Assembly (NCBI RefSeq): GCF_900637055.1
Contig: NZ_LR134338.1
Coordinates: forward strand, 5,362,501 to 5,426,500
Source: Brevibacillus brevis
GTDB lineage: Bacteria > Bacillota > Bacilli > Brevibacillales > Brevibacillaceae
DNA length: 64,000 nt
Reading direction: 5' to 3'
The position numbers were made by a program, and so were the translations under genes. Positions 8,388 through 16,599 of this stretch are shown here, piece by piece (within the stretch, counting starts at the first letter, position 1; the number at the start of each line of letters is the position of its first letter). Under the pieces are notes generated by a model, which did not search any database, was not told the origin of the DNA, and saw nothing but the letters and a program-made list of their open reading frames with translations.

Positions 8388-9773
8388 TTAGACAGTCAGT
8401 GTTTTTTGTTCATTTCCGTGGTAGGCATTGGTATCGAGCTCTTTTGTCACTCTGCTCGTCAATAGCCCTGATGTCATGCTTCCGCTTACGTTGAGTGCTG
8501 TGCGTCCCATGTCAATCAACGGCTCAACGGAGATGAGCAGACCGACAATGGCAATTGGCAAATTCATCGTCGACAAGACGAGCAGTGCTGCAAAGGTCGC
8601 CCCGCCTCCTACGCCTGCAACCCCGAAGGAGCTGAGTGCCACTACTGCGATCAGCGTCAGGATGAACGATGGTGTCAGCGGATCAATTCCTGCGACTGGT
8701 GCTACCATGATGGCCAGCATAGCCGGATACGTACCTGCGCAGCCGTTTTGTCCGATGGAGAGTCCAAAGGAGCCTGCGAAGTTGGCAATTCCCTCAGGAA
8801 CCCCCATGCTTTGCTGCGTTTTTACATTCAGCGGCAACGCCCCCGCGCTCGTACGCGAAGTGAAGGCGAATGTCAGGACAGGGAATGCTTTTTTCACATA
8901 AGTGATTGGATTCAATCCAGCAAATGTCAACAGCAACAGATGGATGATAAACATGATGATCATCGCCACATACGAAGCGACAACGAACTTGCCCAGCTGC
9001 CAGATGGCATTGTAGTCACTGGTAGCTGCGACTCTGATCATGATTGCCAGTACACCATATGGCGTCAGGCGCAAGATCAATGTCACGACACGCATAATAA
9101 TCGTATGGAATGTATCCACAATCTTCGCAAACAATTCAGCTTGCTCCGGATTTTTGCGTTTTACCCCTAAATACGCAACTCCGATAATCGCGGAGAAAAT
9201 CACAACGGCAATGGTAGACGTCGCCCGATCTCCAGTCAGATCGAGGAAAGGATTCGCAGGAAGCAGTTCCAGGATTTTGGCTGGCATACTCAAGTTCTCG
9301 ATATCGCCCAAGCGCTGCTCCACCTGTTCGATCCGAGCGGATTCCGCATCCCCCTGCTGGAATTGTGCCCCGTCGAGATTAAATGCCAAGGTAGTCGAAA
9401 TCCCGATTGCTGCCGCGACAGCAGTCGTTCCTACCAAAAGTCCGATAATCAGCGTACTGATTTTCCCGATGTTATTGGTTAATTTCATTTTGGTGAAAGC
9501 CGATAAAATAGAGATGAATACTAGTGGCATTACGATCATTTGAAGCAGCTTCACATAGCCTTTCCCTACAATGTTGTACCATTCGATGGTGGATTTGAGT
9601 ACGTCTGATTTGACTCCGTATACGTATTGCAAAATGAGTCCAAATAAAATCCCGAGTCCGAGACCAACAAATACCCGTTTGGAAAAAGAAATATGCTTTT
9701 TTTGCATGGCATACAATCCAGCAATGAATAAGAGCAACAAAACAATGTTTACGATGATCAATAACGTCGACAT
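8388..9773 (-). CDS. tcyP: L-cystine symporter, dicarboxylate/amino acid:cation symporter family
   Basis: 461 residues with about nine hydrophobic segments. The start STLLIIVNIVLLLLFIAGLYAMQKKHISFSKRVF, given here in parts, and the following GLILQYVYG match B. subtilis TcyP closely by eye, including its length. The DAACS-family reentrant loop is visible as SRTSAGALPLN, and the C-terminal signature is VGGGATFAALLVLS. It imports cystine with cations. The gene is monocistronic, with its own terminator. The upstream region contains a GGTA...TACC inverted repeat at about 9819-9842, which could be an operator; CymR control is known for B. subtilis tcyP but no clear CymR site was recognised. Confidence 0.87.
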   Translation of the reverse strand: MSTLLIIVNIVLLLLFIAGLYAMQKKHISFSKRVFVGLGLGILFGLILQYVYGVKSDVLKSTIEWYNIVGKGYVKLLQMIVMPLVFISILSAFTKMKLTNNIGKISTLIIGLLVGTTAVAAAIGISTTLAFNLDGAQFQQGDAESARIEQVEQRLGDIENLSMPAKILELLPANPFLDLTGDRATSTIAVVIFSAIIGVAYLGVKRKNPEQAELFAKIVDTFHTIIMRVVTLILRLTPYGVLAIMIRVAATSDYNAIWQLGKFVVASYVAMIIMFIIHLLLLTFAGLNPITYVKKAFPVLTFAFTSRTSAGALPLNVKTQQSMGVPEGIANFAGSFGLSIGQNGCAGTYPAMLAIMVAPVAGIDPLTPSFILTLIAVVALSSFGVAGVGGGATFAALLVLSTMNLPIAIVGLLISVEPLIDMGRTALNVSGSMTSGLLTSRVTKELDTNAYHGNEQKTLTV

Positions 9774-9915
9774 ATATTCCCCTCCCTTTCGTTTTATGTA
9801 CCTCTCATTATTGTATTCGGTATAGATATAGTTATATTACCAACAATCCCTACTGGTCAAGTATGAATTGTTTTTGTATTATTCCAAACTGTCTTACAGA
9901 GGTACATATTGTCCA

Positions 9916-10138
9916 GCTGTAGTGGTGGGGAGGAAACAGGAGAAAACGCTCAGATTCTAGGACCACCCCCTGCGGGATTGACTGCACGACTCCATGCAAA
10001 AAGCGAAACCGCGTCCAAAGTAGTCCATTCAAGAAGTTTTTCAGAGGTGGACGCTTAAGAGCGTGTTTCGCTTTTTGCATTCCGTCTCGGTCGGTGTCCC
10101 TAAGATCTTCGCTGTTTTCTCCTGTTTCCTCTGCGAGC
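9916..10138 (+). repeat. Long palindromic element, type A copy 2
   Basis: Second copy of the type A element, the same length as copy 1 within a base and nearly identical by eye. Outer arms are AGGAAACAGGAGAAAAC and TTTTCTCCTGTTTCCT; inner arms GCAAAAAGCGAAAC and GTTTCGCTTTTTGC are unchanged. The left tip AGCTGTAGTGGTGGGG is the cleanest form of the shared tip. It lies upstream of tcyP, reading away from it. Confidence 0.87.
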
Positions 10139-10191
10139 TTTTCGTGTTCACCCGTTTATTAAAATCTTTAAAAGATTGAAGAACGTAATCA

Positions 10192-10410
10192 GTTACGACT
10201 AGAGAAGAATATTTCCAGACGCAGCGAATTGTGGAGTCCTACCGAGCGGAGAAGGGATTAGCGGGAAATAGAAACGCAACGTGCCCATACGACGTAGCGG
10301 CTACCACTTTTGCGTTTCCCCGCTAAGCCCTTCGCAGCGGGCAGTCTATTCCCACAGTGGGACGGAGCACTGAAGCCTAGTCTGGAAATATTCTTCTCTT
10401 CCCCGCAGCC
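10192..10410 (-). repeat. Long palindromic element, type B copy 2
   Basis: Second copy of type B, separated from type A by 53 bases that are also related to the spacer of copy 1 (both contain GAACGTAATCAGTTACGAC or close). Outer arms are GAGAAGAATATTTCCAGAC and GTCTGGAAATATTCTTCTC. Read on the minus strand it begins GGCTGCGGGGAAGAG directly after the terminator of the GlsB-like gene. Confidence 0.87.
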
Positions 10411-10416
10411 ACATAT

Positions 10417-10453
10417 AAAAAAAACCAGGAACCGCCCTTCTGGACGACTCCTG
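10417..10453 (-). terminator. Terminator after the GlsB-like gene
   Basis: Twelve-pair stem with an AGAA loop (minus strand CAGGAGTCGTCC / GGGCGGTTCCTG, with three G-T pairs) followed by eight T. Confidence 0.85.
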
Positions 10454-10482
10454 ATGTTCTTAGTAGTACGAAATCGCTTTGC

Positions 10483-10731
10483 TTATTTTAATTGCTTCAC
10501 CACCAAATTCCACAGCCAGGTGAGGACGACCGCACCAATGGCTCCGGCAATGACGTTGAAGCCGGCCCACATCCACAGCCAATCACCCAGTACCAAATCG
10601 CCCAGCCAGCTACCCAAAAGAGCAGCAATGAGCGAAGCCCACCAGCCTGATCCTGCCGCTTTTCCTGTACAGATCATACTCATTGCCCACCAAACGACCA
10701 CACCGACGACAGCCCATACGACCCAGAACAT
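10483..10731 (-). CDS. GlsB/YeaQ/YmgE-type small membrane protein
   Basis: 82 residues, almost wholly hydrophobic, with three likely membrane helices and glycine-rich motifs (GSWLGD, AGAIGAVVLTWLW). This is the pattern of the transglycosylase-associated / GlsB family, linked in several bacteria to general or acid stress. The exact role is unknown. ATG at 10731 has GAGGGAG about 8 bases upstream. It is a single-gene unit with its own terminator. Confidence 0.72.
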   Translation of the reverse strand: MFWVVWAVVGVVVWWAMSMICTGKAAGSGWWASLIAALLGSWLGDLVLGDWLWMWAGFNVIAGAIGAVVLTWLWNLVVKQLK

Positions 10732-10839
10732 TCGTACACACTCCCTCTCTTATGATGGTGACGCTTACATAAGGGCCACAATAATGACTGATTATCTGTT
10801 ACCATCATATTGAACAAAAGAGAAAATGTGCATAGGCAT

Positions 10840-11637
10840 TTAATTGGTATACAGTTCCGCTCGGCGGTTGGCTACGCTTGGCAATTTGCCCCGTACTCGT
10901 TCAATCCGACTTACATCCAGTTCTGTGATCAATAACGTTTCTTCTTCCCCTGCACTTGCAATCACGACACCCATCGGATCGACGAACATGCTGCGTCCGG
11001 CAAAAATATTTCCGACCTGATCTGCCGCACATACGAACATTGTGTTTTCAATGGCACGCGCACGAACCAGCGTCTCCCAGTGATCCTCTTTCATCGCTCC
11101 CGCTACCCAGCCTGCTGGCACAAACAAAATATCTGCACCCTGGAGCGCAAATTGTCTCGCGATTTCCGGGAAACGCACCTCGTAGCATACCATCAGCCCG
11201 ATTTTGCCGAATTCCGTTTCCACCACTTGATAGGGATTATCCCCAGGCGCGATGAAGTCCGATTCTGTGTAGGAAAAGGCATCGTACAAATGTGTCTTGC
11301 GGTACGCATGCAGCAGCTGTCCTTCACGGCCTAGAAAAACGGTCGTATTGTAGGCACGATTTTCATCACCCTCGATAGATTCGAACACACCGCAAACCAC
11401 ATACACTCCATGCTCCCGAGCAAGCTCTGCCAAGCCGGAAACGAATGGACCATCCAGCTTTTCCGCTACCTCCGCTGGGGTTACTCCCGACTTTGGCGTG
11501 GCAGGTGCGCTGTACATTTCAGGCAAGATTACAAAATCTGCCCCTGCTGCCTTTGCTTTTGCGATGTAATCGGCTGCTTTTTGCAAATTTTGCGTCTTAT
11601 CCATCGTCGCTGTCAGTTGTGCAATGGCTACTTTCAT
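10840..11637 (-). CDS. Nitrilase-superfamily amidase (Nit2 / omega-amidase-like)
   Basis: 265 residues of the carbon-nitrogen hydrolase fold. The catalytic triad is complete: Glu40 (ILPEMY), Lys114 (YRKTHLYD) and Cys151 (MVCYEVRFPE). The family hydrolyses C-N bonds of small amides in the cytoplasm; the closest types are omega-amidase (deamination of alpha-ketoglutaramate) and the deaminated-glutathione amidase, and I cannot choose between them. ATG at 11637 is used because GGAAGG and GGGGAA lie before it; an in-frame ATG at 11661 has no site. It is divergent from the kinase gene at 11806. No terminator was seen. Confidence 0.87.
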   Translation of the reverse strand: MKVAIAQLTATMDKTQNLQKAADYIAKAKAAGADFVILPEMYSAPATPKSGVTPAEVAEKLDGPFVSGLAELAREHGVYVVCGVFESIEGDENRAYNTTVFLGREGQLLHAYRKTHLYDAFSYTESDFIAPGDNPYQVVETEFGKIGLMVCYEVRFPEIARQFALQGADILFVPAGWVAGAMKEDHWETLVRARAIENTMFVCAADQVGNIFAGRSMFVDPMGVVIASAGEEETLLITELDVSRIERVRGKLPSVANRRAELYTN

Positions 11638-11805
11638 AATTTCCCCGTCCTTCCCATTCATACAAAGCTCTCGTTTTCTTACTTGCTAGTATAACTGATT
11701 TTGACCGAGTTCCAAGTAAATATGCTTTACCAGCTGGACGTCTTGTATATAATGGACTTGTCCTCTTGCGTATAAATTTTCACCCTATTGAAAGTAGGTG
11801 AGTCC

Positions 11806-13269
11806 ATGTCCATCCGTATCAAGCTGCTGCTCTCTTACACAGGGATGCTAGTCATCAGCTTGCTGACGTTTTTCGTAGCCGCCAGCCTATTTACGATTGC
11901 GGCGACAGGCGATATCAACAGCTTTCGCGATTTTTATAAAGTGCATTATCAGCTCAATCCGCTGACAGAACAAGAAGAGAATATTTTCCTTGAATTGAAA
12001 TATCTCGCCAAGAATGAGCCGGATCAGTTGCAAAACCAGGAGCTGCTTGCCGATTACGATTTCAAGCTCAAAACGGTACGAGCCGGCCTGTATGTCCGCA
12101 GGGAGAGCAATCAAGTCTTTGCCTCCCCGACCATCAATCAGCCCGAGCTGGAAAACAGCTTGCCACCCTATGATTTGAACAACAACCAGATTCGCAACAC
12201 GTTCAACATCGACGAAAGATTTTATGCGTATGCCAAGTTTGACTTCAAGTTTTCGGATGGCGCAAAAGGCAGTGTCTTTGTGATCCGCGAGCGCAGCCCA
12301 TTTGGCGAGGTTATCCGCAAACTGCTGCCGATTCTCGTGTTCCTCCTCCTCGGCGTCATTGTCATCGCAAACGTCTTGTTGTACCGCTGGATTACCCGCA
12401 GTGTCGTCAAGCCGCTCGATCTACTGCGCAATTCGGCTGAGAACATCAAGGAAGGCAATCTGGACTTTGAGCTCCATCTGCACACGAAAGACGAGATTGG
12501 ACAACTGAACGAAGCGTTCGAGAACATGCGCAAACGATTGCAGGAATCAGTGCGGCTGCGCCTTGCGGACGAAGAAAGCCGCAAAGAATTGATTTCCAAC
12601 ATCTCGCATGATTTGCGTACACCGATTACCAATATCAAGGGCTACATCGAAGGAATCCGCGATGGCGTAGCTGATACCCCGGAGAAAATGGAAAAGTACG
12701 TGAACATCATTTACTCCAAGGCAGTAGACCTCGACATGCTCGTCGATGAGCTGTTTCTCTACTCCAAGCTCGATCTGAAGCAAGTGCCCTTTACGTTTGA
12801 ACATGTAGATATCGTGCAGTTTTTGGATGATTGCATCGACGAGCTGCACTACGATCTGGAAAAGAAGGGCATCACGATTCAGTGGAATCAACGCACAGCA
12901 GAAGGCACCCTGGTCATCGCCGATCTGGAAAAAATCAAGCGCACCGTCTTAAACATCATTGGCAACTCGCAAAAATACATGGATAAACCTGAAAAAATCA
13001 TCTGCGTCTCTGTTCAAGCGGATGCTGATTGGGCGACCATTGAAATAAAAGACAACGGCATCGGTATCCCGCAAGAAGCCATTCCTCACCTGTTCGAACG
13101 CTTTTATCGGGTGGAGCAATCCCGTAATTCTTCCACGGGCGGTAGCGGTCTCGGACTCTCCATCGCGCGCCAGATTATTGAGGGTCACGGCGGCACCATC
13201 TGGGTAGAGAGCAAGCAAGGTGTAGGTACCAGCCTATTCTTTACGTTAAAACGTACCCACAAACAATAG
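11806..13269 (+). CDS. Membrane sensor histidine kinase with HAMP domain
   Basis: 487 residues. A first membrane helix (about 7-28) is followed by an extracellular sensor of about 140 residues, a second helix (about 175-197), HAMP, the HisKA box SNISHDLRTP with phospho-acceptor His268, and an HATPase domain (NIIGNSQKYM, DNGIGIP, GGSGLGLSIA). It phosphorylates the response regulator whose coding region begins 15 bases downstream. The kinase precedes the regulator, the reverse of most Firmicute pairs. ATG at 11806 has AGGTGAG upstream; an upstream in-frame TTG at 11788 would swallow that site. The signal is unknown; the envelope genes downstream are possible targets. Confidence 0.9.
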   Translation: MSIRIKLLLSYTGMLVISLLTFFVAASLFTIAATGDINSFRDFYKVHYQLNPLTEQEENIFLELKYLAKNEPDQLQNQELLADYDFKLKTVRAGLYVRRESNQVFASPTINQPELENSLPPYDLNNNQIRNTFNIDERFYAYAKFDFKFSDGAKGSVFVIRERSPFGEVIRKLLPILVFLLLGVIVIANVLLYRWITRSVVKPLDLLRNSAENIKEGNLDFELHLHTKDEIGQLNEAFENMRKRLQESVRLRLADEESRKELISNISHDLRTPITNIKGYIEGIRDGVADTPEKMEKYVNIIYSKAVDLDMLVDELFLYSKLDLKQVPFTFEHVDIVQFLDDCIDELHYDLEKKGITIQWNQRTAEGTLVIADLEKIKRTVLNIIGNSQKYMDKPEKIICVSVQADADWATIEIKDNGIGIPQEAIPHLFERFYRVEQSRNSSTGGSGLGLSIARQIIEGHGGTIWVESKQGVGTSLFFTLKRTHKQ

Positions 13270-13284
13270 GAGGTGCACATTCCC

Positions 13285-13980
13285 ATGTCTTCACGCATCC
13301 TCATCATTGAAGATGAGACGACGATCGCTCAGCTGGAGCGGGATTATTTTGAACTGAACGGCTTTCAGGTCGATTTATGCCACTCTGGCAGCGAAGGCTT
13401 GCCGCTTGCCATCAATGGCGACTACAGTTTGATCATCGTTGATTTGCAGCTTCCGGGCATGGACGGCTTCGAATTGTGCAGCCAGATTAGACAAGTCAAG
13501 GAAGTGCCAATCCTGATCGTCTCCGCAAAAAAAGAAGAGATCGATAAAATCCGCGCCTTTAATCTCGGTGCCGATGACTATATTACAAAACCGTTCAGCC
13601 CAAGCGAATTAGTAGCCAGAGCTAAAGCCCATCTGACAAGATACGAGCGTTTGACAGCCCGACAACCTCAACCATCGAACGCAGAGATTCACATTCGCGG
13701 TCTCGTCATCGACAAAGTTTCAAGAAGAGTGTATGTACGAAATCAGGAAGTCATTTTCACGACTAGAGAATTCAATCTGCTTGAATTTCTAGCGACTCAC
13801 CCGAATCGGGTTTTTAACAAAAATGAGCTGTTCGAACGAATCTGGGGCATGGATTCCAGCGGAGATATCGCGACCGTTACGGTGCACATTCGCAAGCTCC
13901 GTGAAAAGATCGAAGTCGATCCATCCAATCCACAGTATATCGAGACGGTCTGGGGTGCCGGTTACCGATTTACTGTCTAA
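13285..13980 (+). CDS. OmpR-family response regulator
   Basis: 231 residues: a receiver domain with acidic pocket EDE near residue 10, phospho-acceptor Asp53 (IVDLQLPGMDG) and conserved Lys (SAKKEE, YITKPF), then an OmpR/PhoB winged helix (FTTREFNLLEFLATHPNRVF, TVTVHIRKLREKIE, VWGAGYRF). It is the partner of the kinase just upstream. ATG at 13285 lies 11 bases after AGGAGG; a GTG at 13273 would overlap the ribosome binding site. Confidence 0.92.
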   Translation: MSSRILIIEDETTIAQLERDYFELNGFQVDLCHSGSEGLPLAINGDYSLIIVDLQLPGMDGFELCSQIRQVKEVPILIVSAKKEEIDKIRAFNLGADDYITKPFSPSELVARAKAHLTRYERLTARQPQPSNAEIHIRGLVIDKVSRRVYVRNQEVIFTTREFNLLEFLATHPNRVFNKNELFERIWGMDSSGDIATVTVHIRKLREKIEVDPSNPQYIETVWGAGYRFTV

Positions 13981-14016
13981 GCGTGAATACCATGACCATC
14001 ACAAAACCTTCAGCAA

Positions 14017-14047
14017 AAACGAGGACGGATTTTCCGCTCCACGTTAA
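14017..14047 (+). terminator. Possible hairpin terminator after the response regulator
   Basis: Interrupted stem ACGAGGACGGA / TCCGCTCCACGT with a small loop. The T tracts that follow start about 15 bases later, so termination is only possible. Confidence 0.35.
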
Positions 14048-14186
14048 TGTTGGAGGCTTTTTAATATTTTTTTAAGAACTTTTTTAGATTCTATTAATCT
14101 CTTGTTTCTTGGCAGTTTAGGTCTCTCGACTATCCTACAGGTAATCAAGCAATAGCCACTCAACTGATCTGAAGGAGGACCAACCG

Positions 14187-15656
14187 ATGAGAAAGTTTTC
14201 CAATAAAATCGCAATCATGATGCTCGCAACTGTTATGGGTACAGCATCCCTTCCTTACGCTGCATTGAACGTGCAAGCAGCTTCCACTCCCCTGAGTGCT
14301 CAAGAAATTCAACAAGCCGTTACTGAACTCTCCAAGCTGAAAGTCATGCAAGGCAGCAACATTCACAATCAAGTTACGCGTGCCGAGCTGGCAAAAATGG
14401 TCGCACACACCTTTGGCTTGCAAGGCGGCAAAACAGATAAATCCGTAACGTTTACGGATGTGAAAGCAAATGACTGGTTCTATAAATACGCGGTTGATCT
14501 GGTATCCCTCGACATCATGCAAGCAAAAGATGGCCAATTTGATCCACGTGGAACCGTGACAGATGCTGAATTCACACAAATCATCGCAAAAGCGCTCAAG
14601 CGTGATGTGAAGTCGGTTAATTACTGGGCGGAACGCTTCTTCTCCGCAGACAGCTCCGTTACTCGCGGTGAAGCTGCTTATTTGTTGAATGTGGCTCGTC
14701 AGGCAATCCCTTCTGATAAAGCAACCATCACGAGCGTACAAGCCTTGAACGAAATTACGTTGATTGTGACGTTCGACGCTCCGTTGACCGCAGAAAACGA
14801 AGCATTTGCAAAAGCAAAAGAAGACTTCGTCTTTAGCGATGGGCTGACACTGACCAACATGCCACGCCTGAAAACAGGCTCTACCAATACCTACATCGTG
14901 CCGACATCAGTTCAAAAGCCAGGAACCACCTACACCCTGACATACAAAGGGAAACAGGCGGGCACATTCACAGGCAACGCAACCAAGATCGACATGACAG
15001 AAGTGCGACAAGTAACAAACGACACGTTTGAAGTCGAGTCCCTGCGAGCAAATGGTGTCATCGATTACGGATATATCATCTCTGCCTACAGCGGAGGGCG
15101 TGGTGCAAATGCATTGGTGCTGGATCAAAACAACAGTGCAGACGGCAAAACGTATCAAATCATTCCTTCCATGCAAGCAAGACAAGTGACCATTACACCG
15201 GAAGGCGGACAACCAATCGTAGCGAAATACGTGCCTTTCACACAATCAACAGACGGCAAGCAAGAAATTAAATTCCGTCTCCCAGAAGGCCAAGTACTGA
15301 GACCGGGCGTTACGTACACTATTACGTCTGACTGGGCGAATATCGCGAATTCAAGCTTCGTCGCAAAAGAAATCGCTCCGCTCGAAATCAGCGAAGCCAA
15401 AGCAGCTAGTGAAACTTCAATCACGGTTACCCTGACAGAGGACCCGGGAGACGAGCTGTTCTCCGGACGCAGCGTAGAACTCACGAGTGCAGACGGAGAA
15501 AAACTGCTGGCGACGTACAAATACTCCAGCCGCAAAGGTACAACAGGCGTGTTTGATATCCAGCAAGATGGTAAACTGAAAGCAGGTACCACATACACGG
15601 TAACACCTGTCGGCGATTGGGCTGGCAAATCTTCTGCCGAGCTGACAGTCGAGTAG
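14187..15656 (+). CDS. Secreted SLH-domain surface protein
   Basis: 489 residues with a signal peptide ending near NVQAA (about 25-32). Residues about 35-180 hold up to three S-layer homology repeats; the pyruvylated-wall-polymer motif appears as VTRAE, VTDAE and VTRGE. The rest looks like three immunoglobulin-type beta domains (repeats of ITSVQALNEITLIVTFDAPLT type, then YTLTYKG, YTITSDW, YTVTPVGDW at domain ends). It is expected to be bound to the cell wall non-covalently. ATG at 14187 has AAGGAGG 8 bases upstream. A sensor kinase pair precedes it and an ankyrin lipoprotein follows after 7 bases, so the last two may be one operon. Confidence 0.83.
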   Translation: MRKFSNKIAIMMLATVMGTASLPYAALNVQAASTPLSAQEIQQAVTELSKLKVMQGSNIHNQVTRAELAKMVAHTFGLQGGKTDKSVTFTDVKANDWFYKYAVDLVSLDIMQAKDGQFDPRGTVTDAEFTQIIAKALKRDVKSVNYWAERFFSADSSVTRGEAAYLLNVARQAIPSDKATITSVQALNEITLIVTFDAPLTAENEAFAKAKEDFVFSDGLTLTNMPRLKTGSTNTYIVPTSVQKPGTTYTLTYKGKQAGTFTGNATKIDMTEVRQVTNDTFEVESLRANGVIDYGYIISAYSGGRGANALVLDQNNSADGKTYQIIPSMQARQVTITPEGGQPIVAKYVPFTQSTDGKQEIKFRLPEGQVLRPGVTYTITSDWANIANSSFVAKEIAPLEISEAKAASETSITVTLTEDPGDELFSGRSVELTSADGEKLLATYKYSSRKGTTGVFDIQQDGKLKAGTTYTVTPVGDWAGKSSAELTVE

Positions 15657-15663
15657 TCTTTGT

Positions 15664-16422
15664 GTGATGCAGGTATCCAAATCAAAAGAAAGGTGTGGGC
15701 TCGCTGTGCTGTATGCAGGTCTTTTGACCGCCGTCATTATTCTGTCCGGGTGTGAGATGAAATGGAATACCCTCTTAACGAGTGGCGAGCAGCAAGCAAC
15801 CCAGGCGGTGAAAGTTGAAATGGATAAGCTGAATCAAGCCTTATTGACAGCAACCAGTCAAGGAGACAAAGCAGCGATTGAGAGACTGCTTGCAGAAGGC
15901 GCGGATATTGACGCTACCGATAGTAGAGGCCGTACCTCTGCGATGATCGCGGTCCACTCTGCTCAACTCGACATCTTCAACTTGTTGGTTGAACGCGGAG
16001 CCAACATCAACATCCGAGACAACAACTTAGACAATCCCCTACTCTTCGCAAGCGCAGCAGGCCAGCTCGCATTCGTAAAAGCCTCGATAGCAGCAGGTGC
16101 CGATACTACCATTACGAACCGTTTTGGCGGAACGGCCTTGATTCCTGCGGCTGATCGTGGTCATGTCGAGATCGTCAAGGAACTGCTCACCACCTCTGAT
16201 GTCAACATCGATCACGTCAACAGATTGGGCTGGACCGCTCTGTTAGAAGCAGTGATTTTGGGCGATGGCGGCAAGAAGCATCAGGAAATCGTGAAGCTCC
16301 TAATCGAGCACAAAGCCAATGTCAATCTCGCGGATCACGATGGTGTGACGCCTCTTGGACATGCGAAGAGGCATGGCTACAAGGAAATGATTGAAATGCT
16401 CACGCAGGCTGGCGGAAAATAA
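15664..16422 (+). CDS. Ankyrin-repeat lipoprotein
   Basis: Up to 252 residues. A hydrophobic segment ends in the lipobox ILSGC, so the mature protein should be lipid-anchored on the outer face. Then come about five ankyrin repeats (AAIERLLAEGADIDATD, IFNLLVERGANINIRD, VEIVKELLTTSDVNIDH, VKLLIEHKANVNLAD, each with TPL/TAL turns), which bind partner proteins. The start is not settled: GTG 15664 keeps a lysine-rich signal-peptide tip but has no ribosome binding site; GTG 15706 follows GAAAGGTG but loses the charged tip. It lies 7 bases after the SLH gene. Extracellular ankyrin lipoproteins are uncommon. Confidence 0.78.
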   Translation: MMQVSKSKERCGLAVLYAGLLTAVIILSGCEMKWNTLLTSGEQQATQAVKVEMDKLNQALLTATSQGDKAAIERLLAEGADIDATDSRGRTSAMIAVHSAQLDIFNLLVERGANINIRDNNLDNPLLFASAAGQLAFVKASIAAGADTTITNRFGGTALIPAADRGHVEIVKELLTTSDVNIDHVNRLGWTALLEAVILGDGGKKHQEIVKLLIEHKANVNLADHDGVTPLGHAKRHGYKEMIEMLTQAGGK

Positions 16423-16440
16423 GACCCTAATGGAAAACGC

Positions 16441-16484
16441 AAAGGATAGGATCGTCAGAAATCATCTGACCCCTATCCTTTTTC
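16441..16484 (+). terminator. Terminator after the ankyrin lipoprotein gene
   Basis: Stem AAAGGATAGG/CCTATCCTTT with an inner GTCAG/CTGAC pair and a following T tract. Confidence 0.88.
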
Positions 16485-16599
16485 TTATTTTCTAGCCCAA
16501 AAGCCCCTGAAAAACTCAAAACTTTTTCTATATTCAGGCGTCAATTACTAGTGGACTATTCCATTATGCCTACACCATTTTGATAGGAGCCTGTTTTAC

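Noticed and set aside
9819..9842. GGTA...TACC repeat upstream of tcyP as a firm operator
   Set aside because: Only four bases on each side are symmetric, and it does not match a known CymR site; mentioned only in the tcyP entry.
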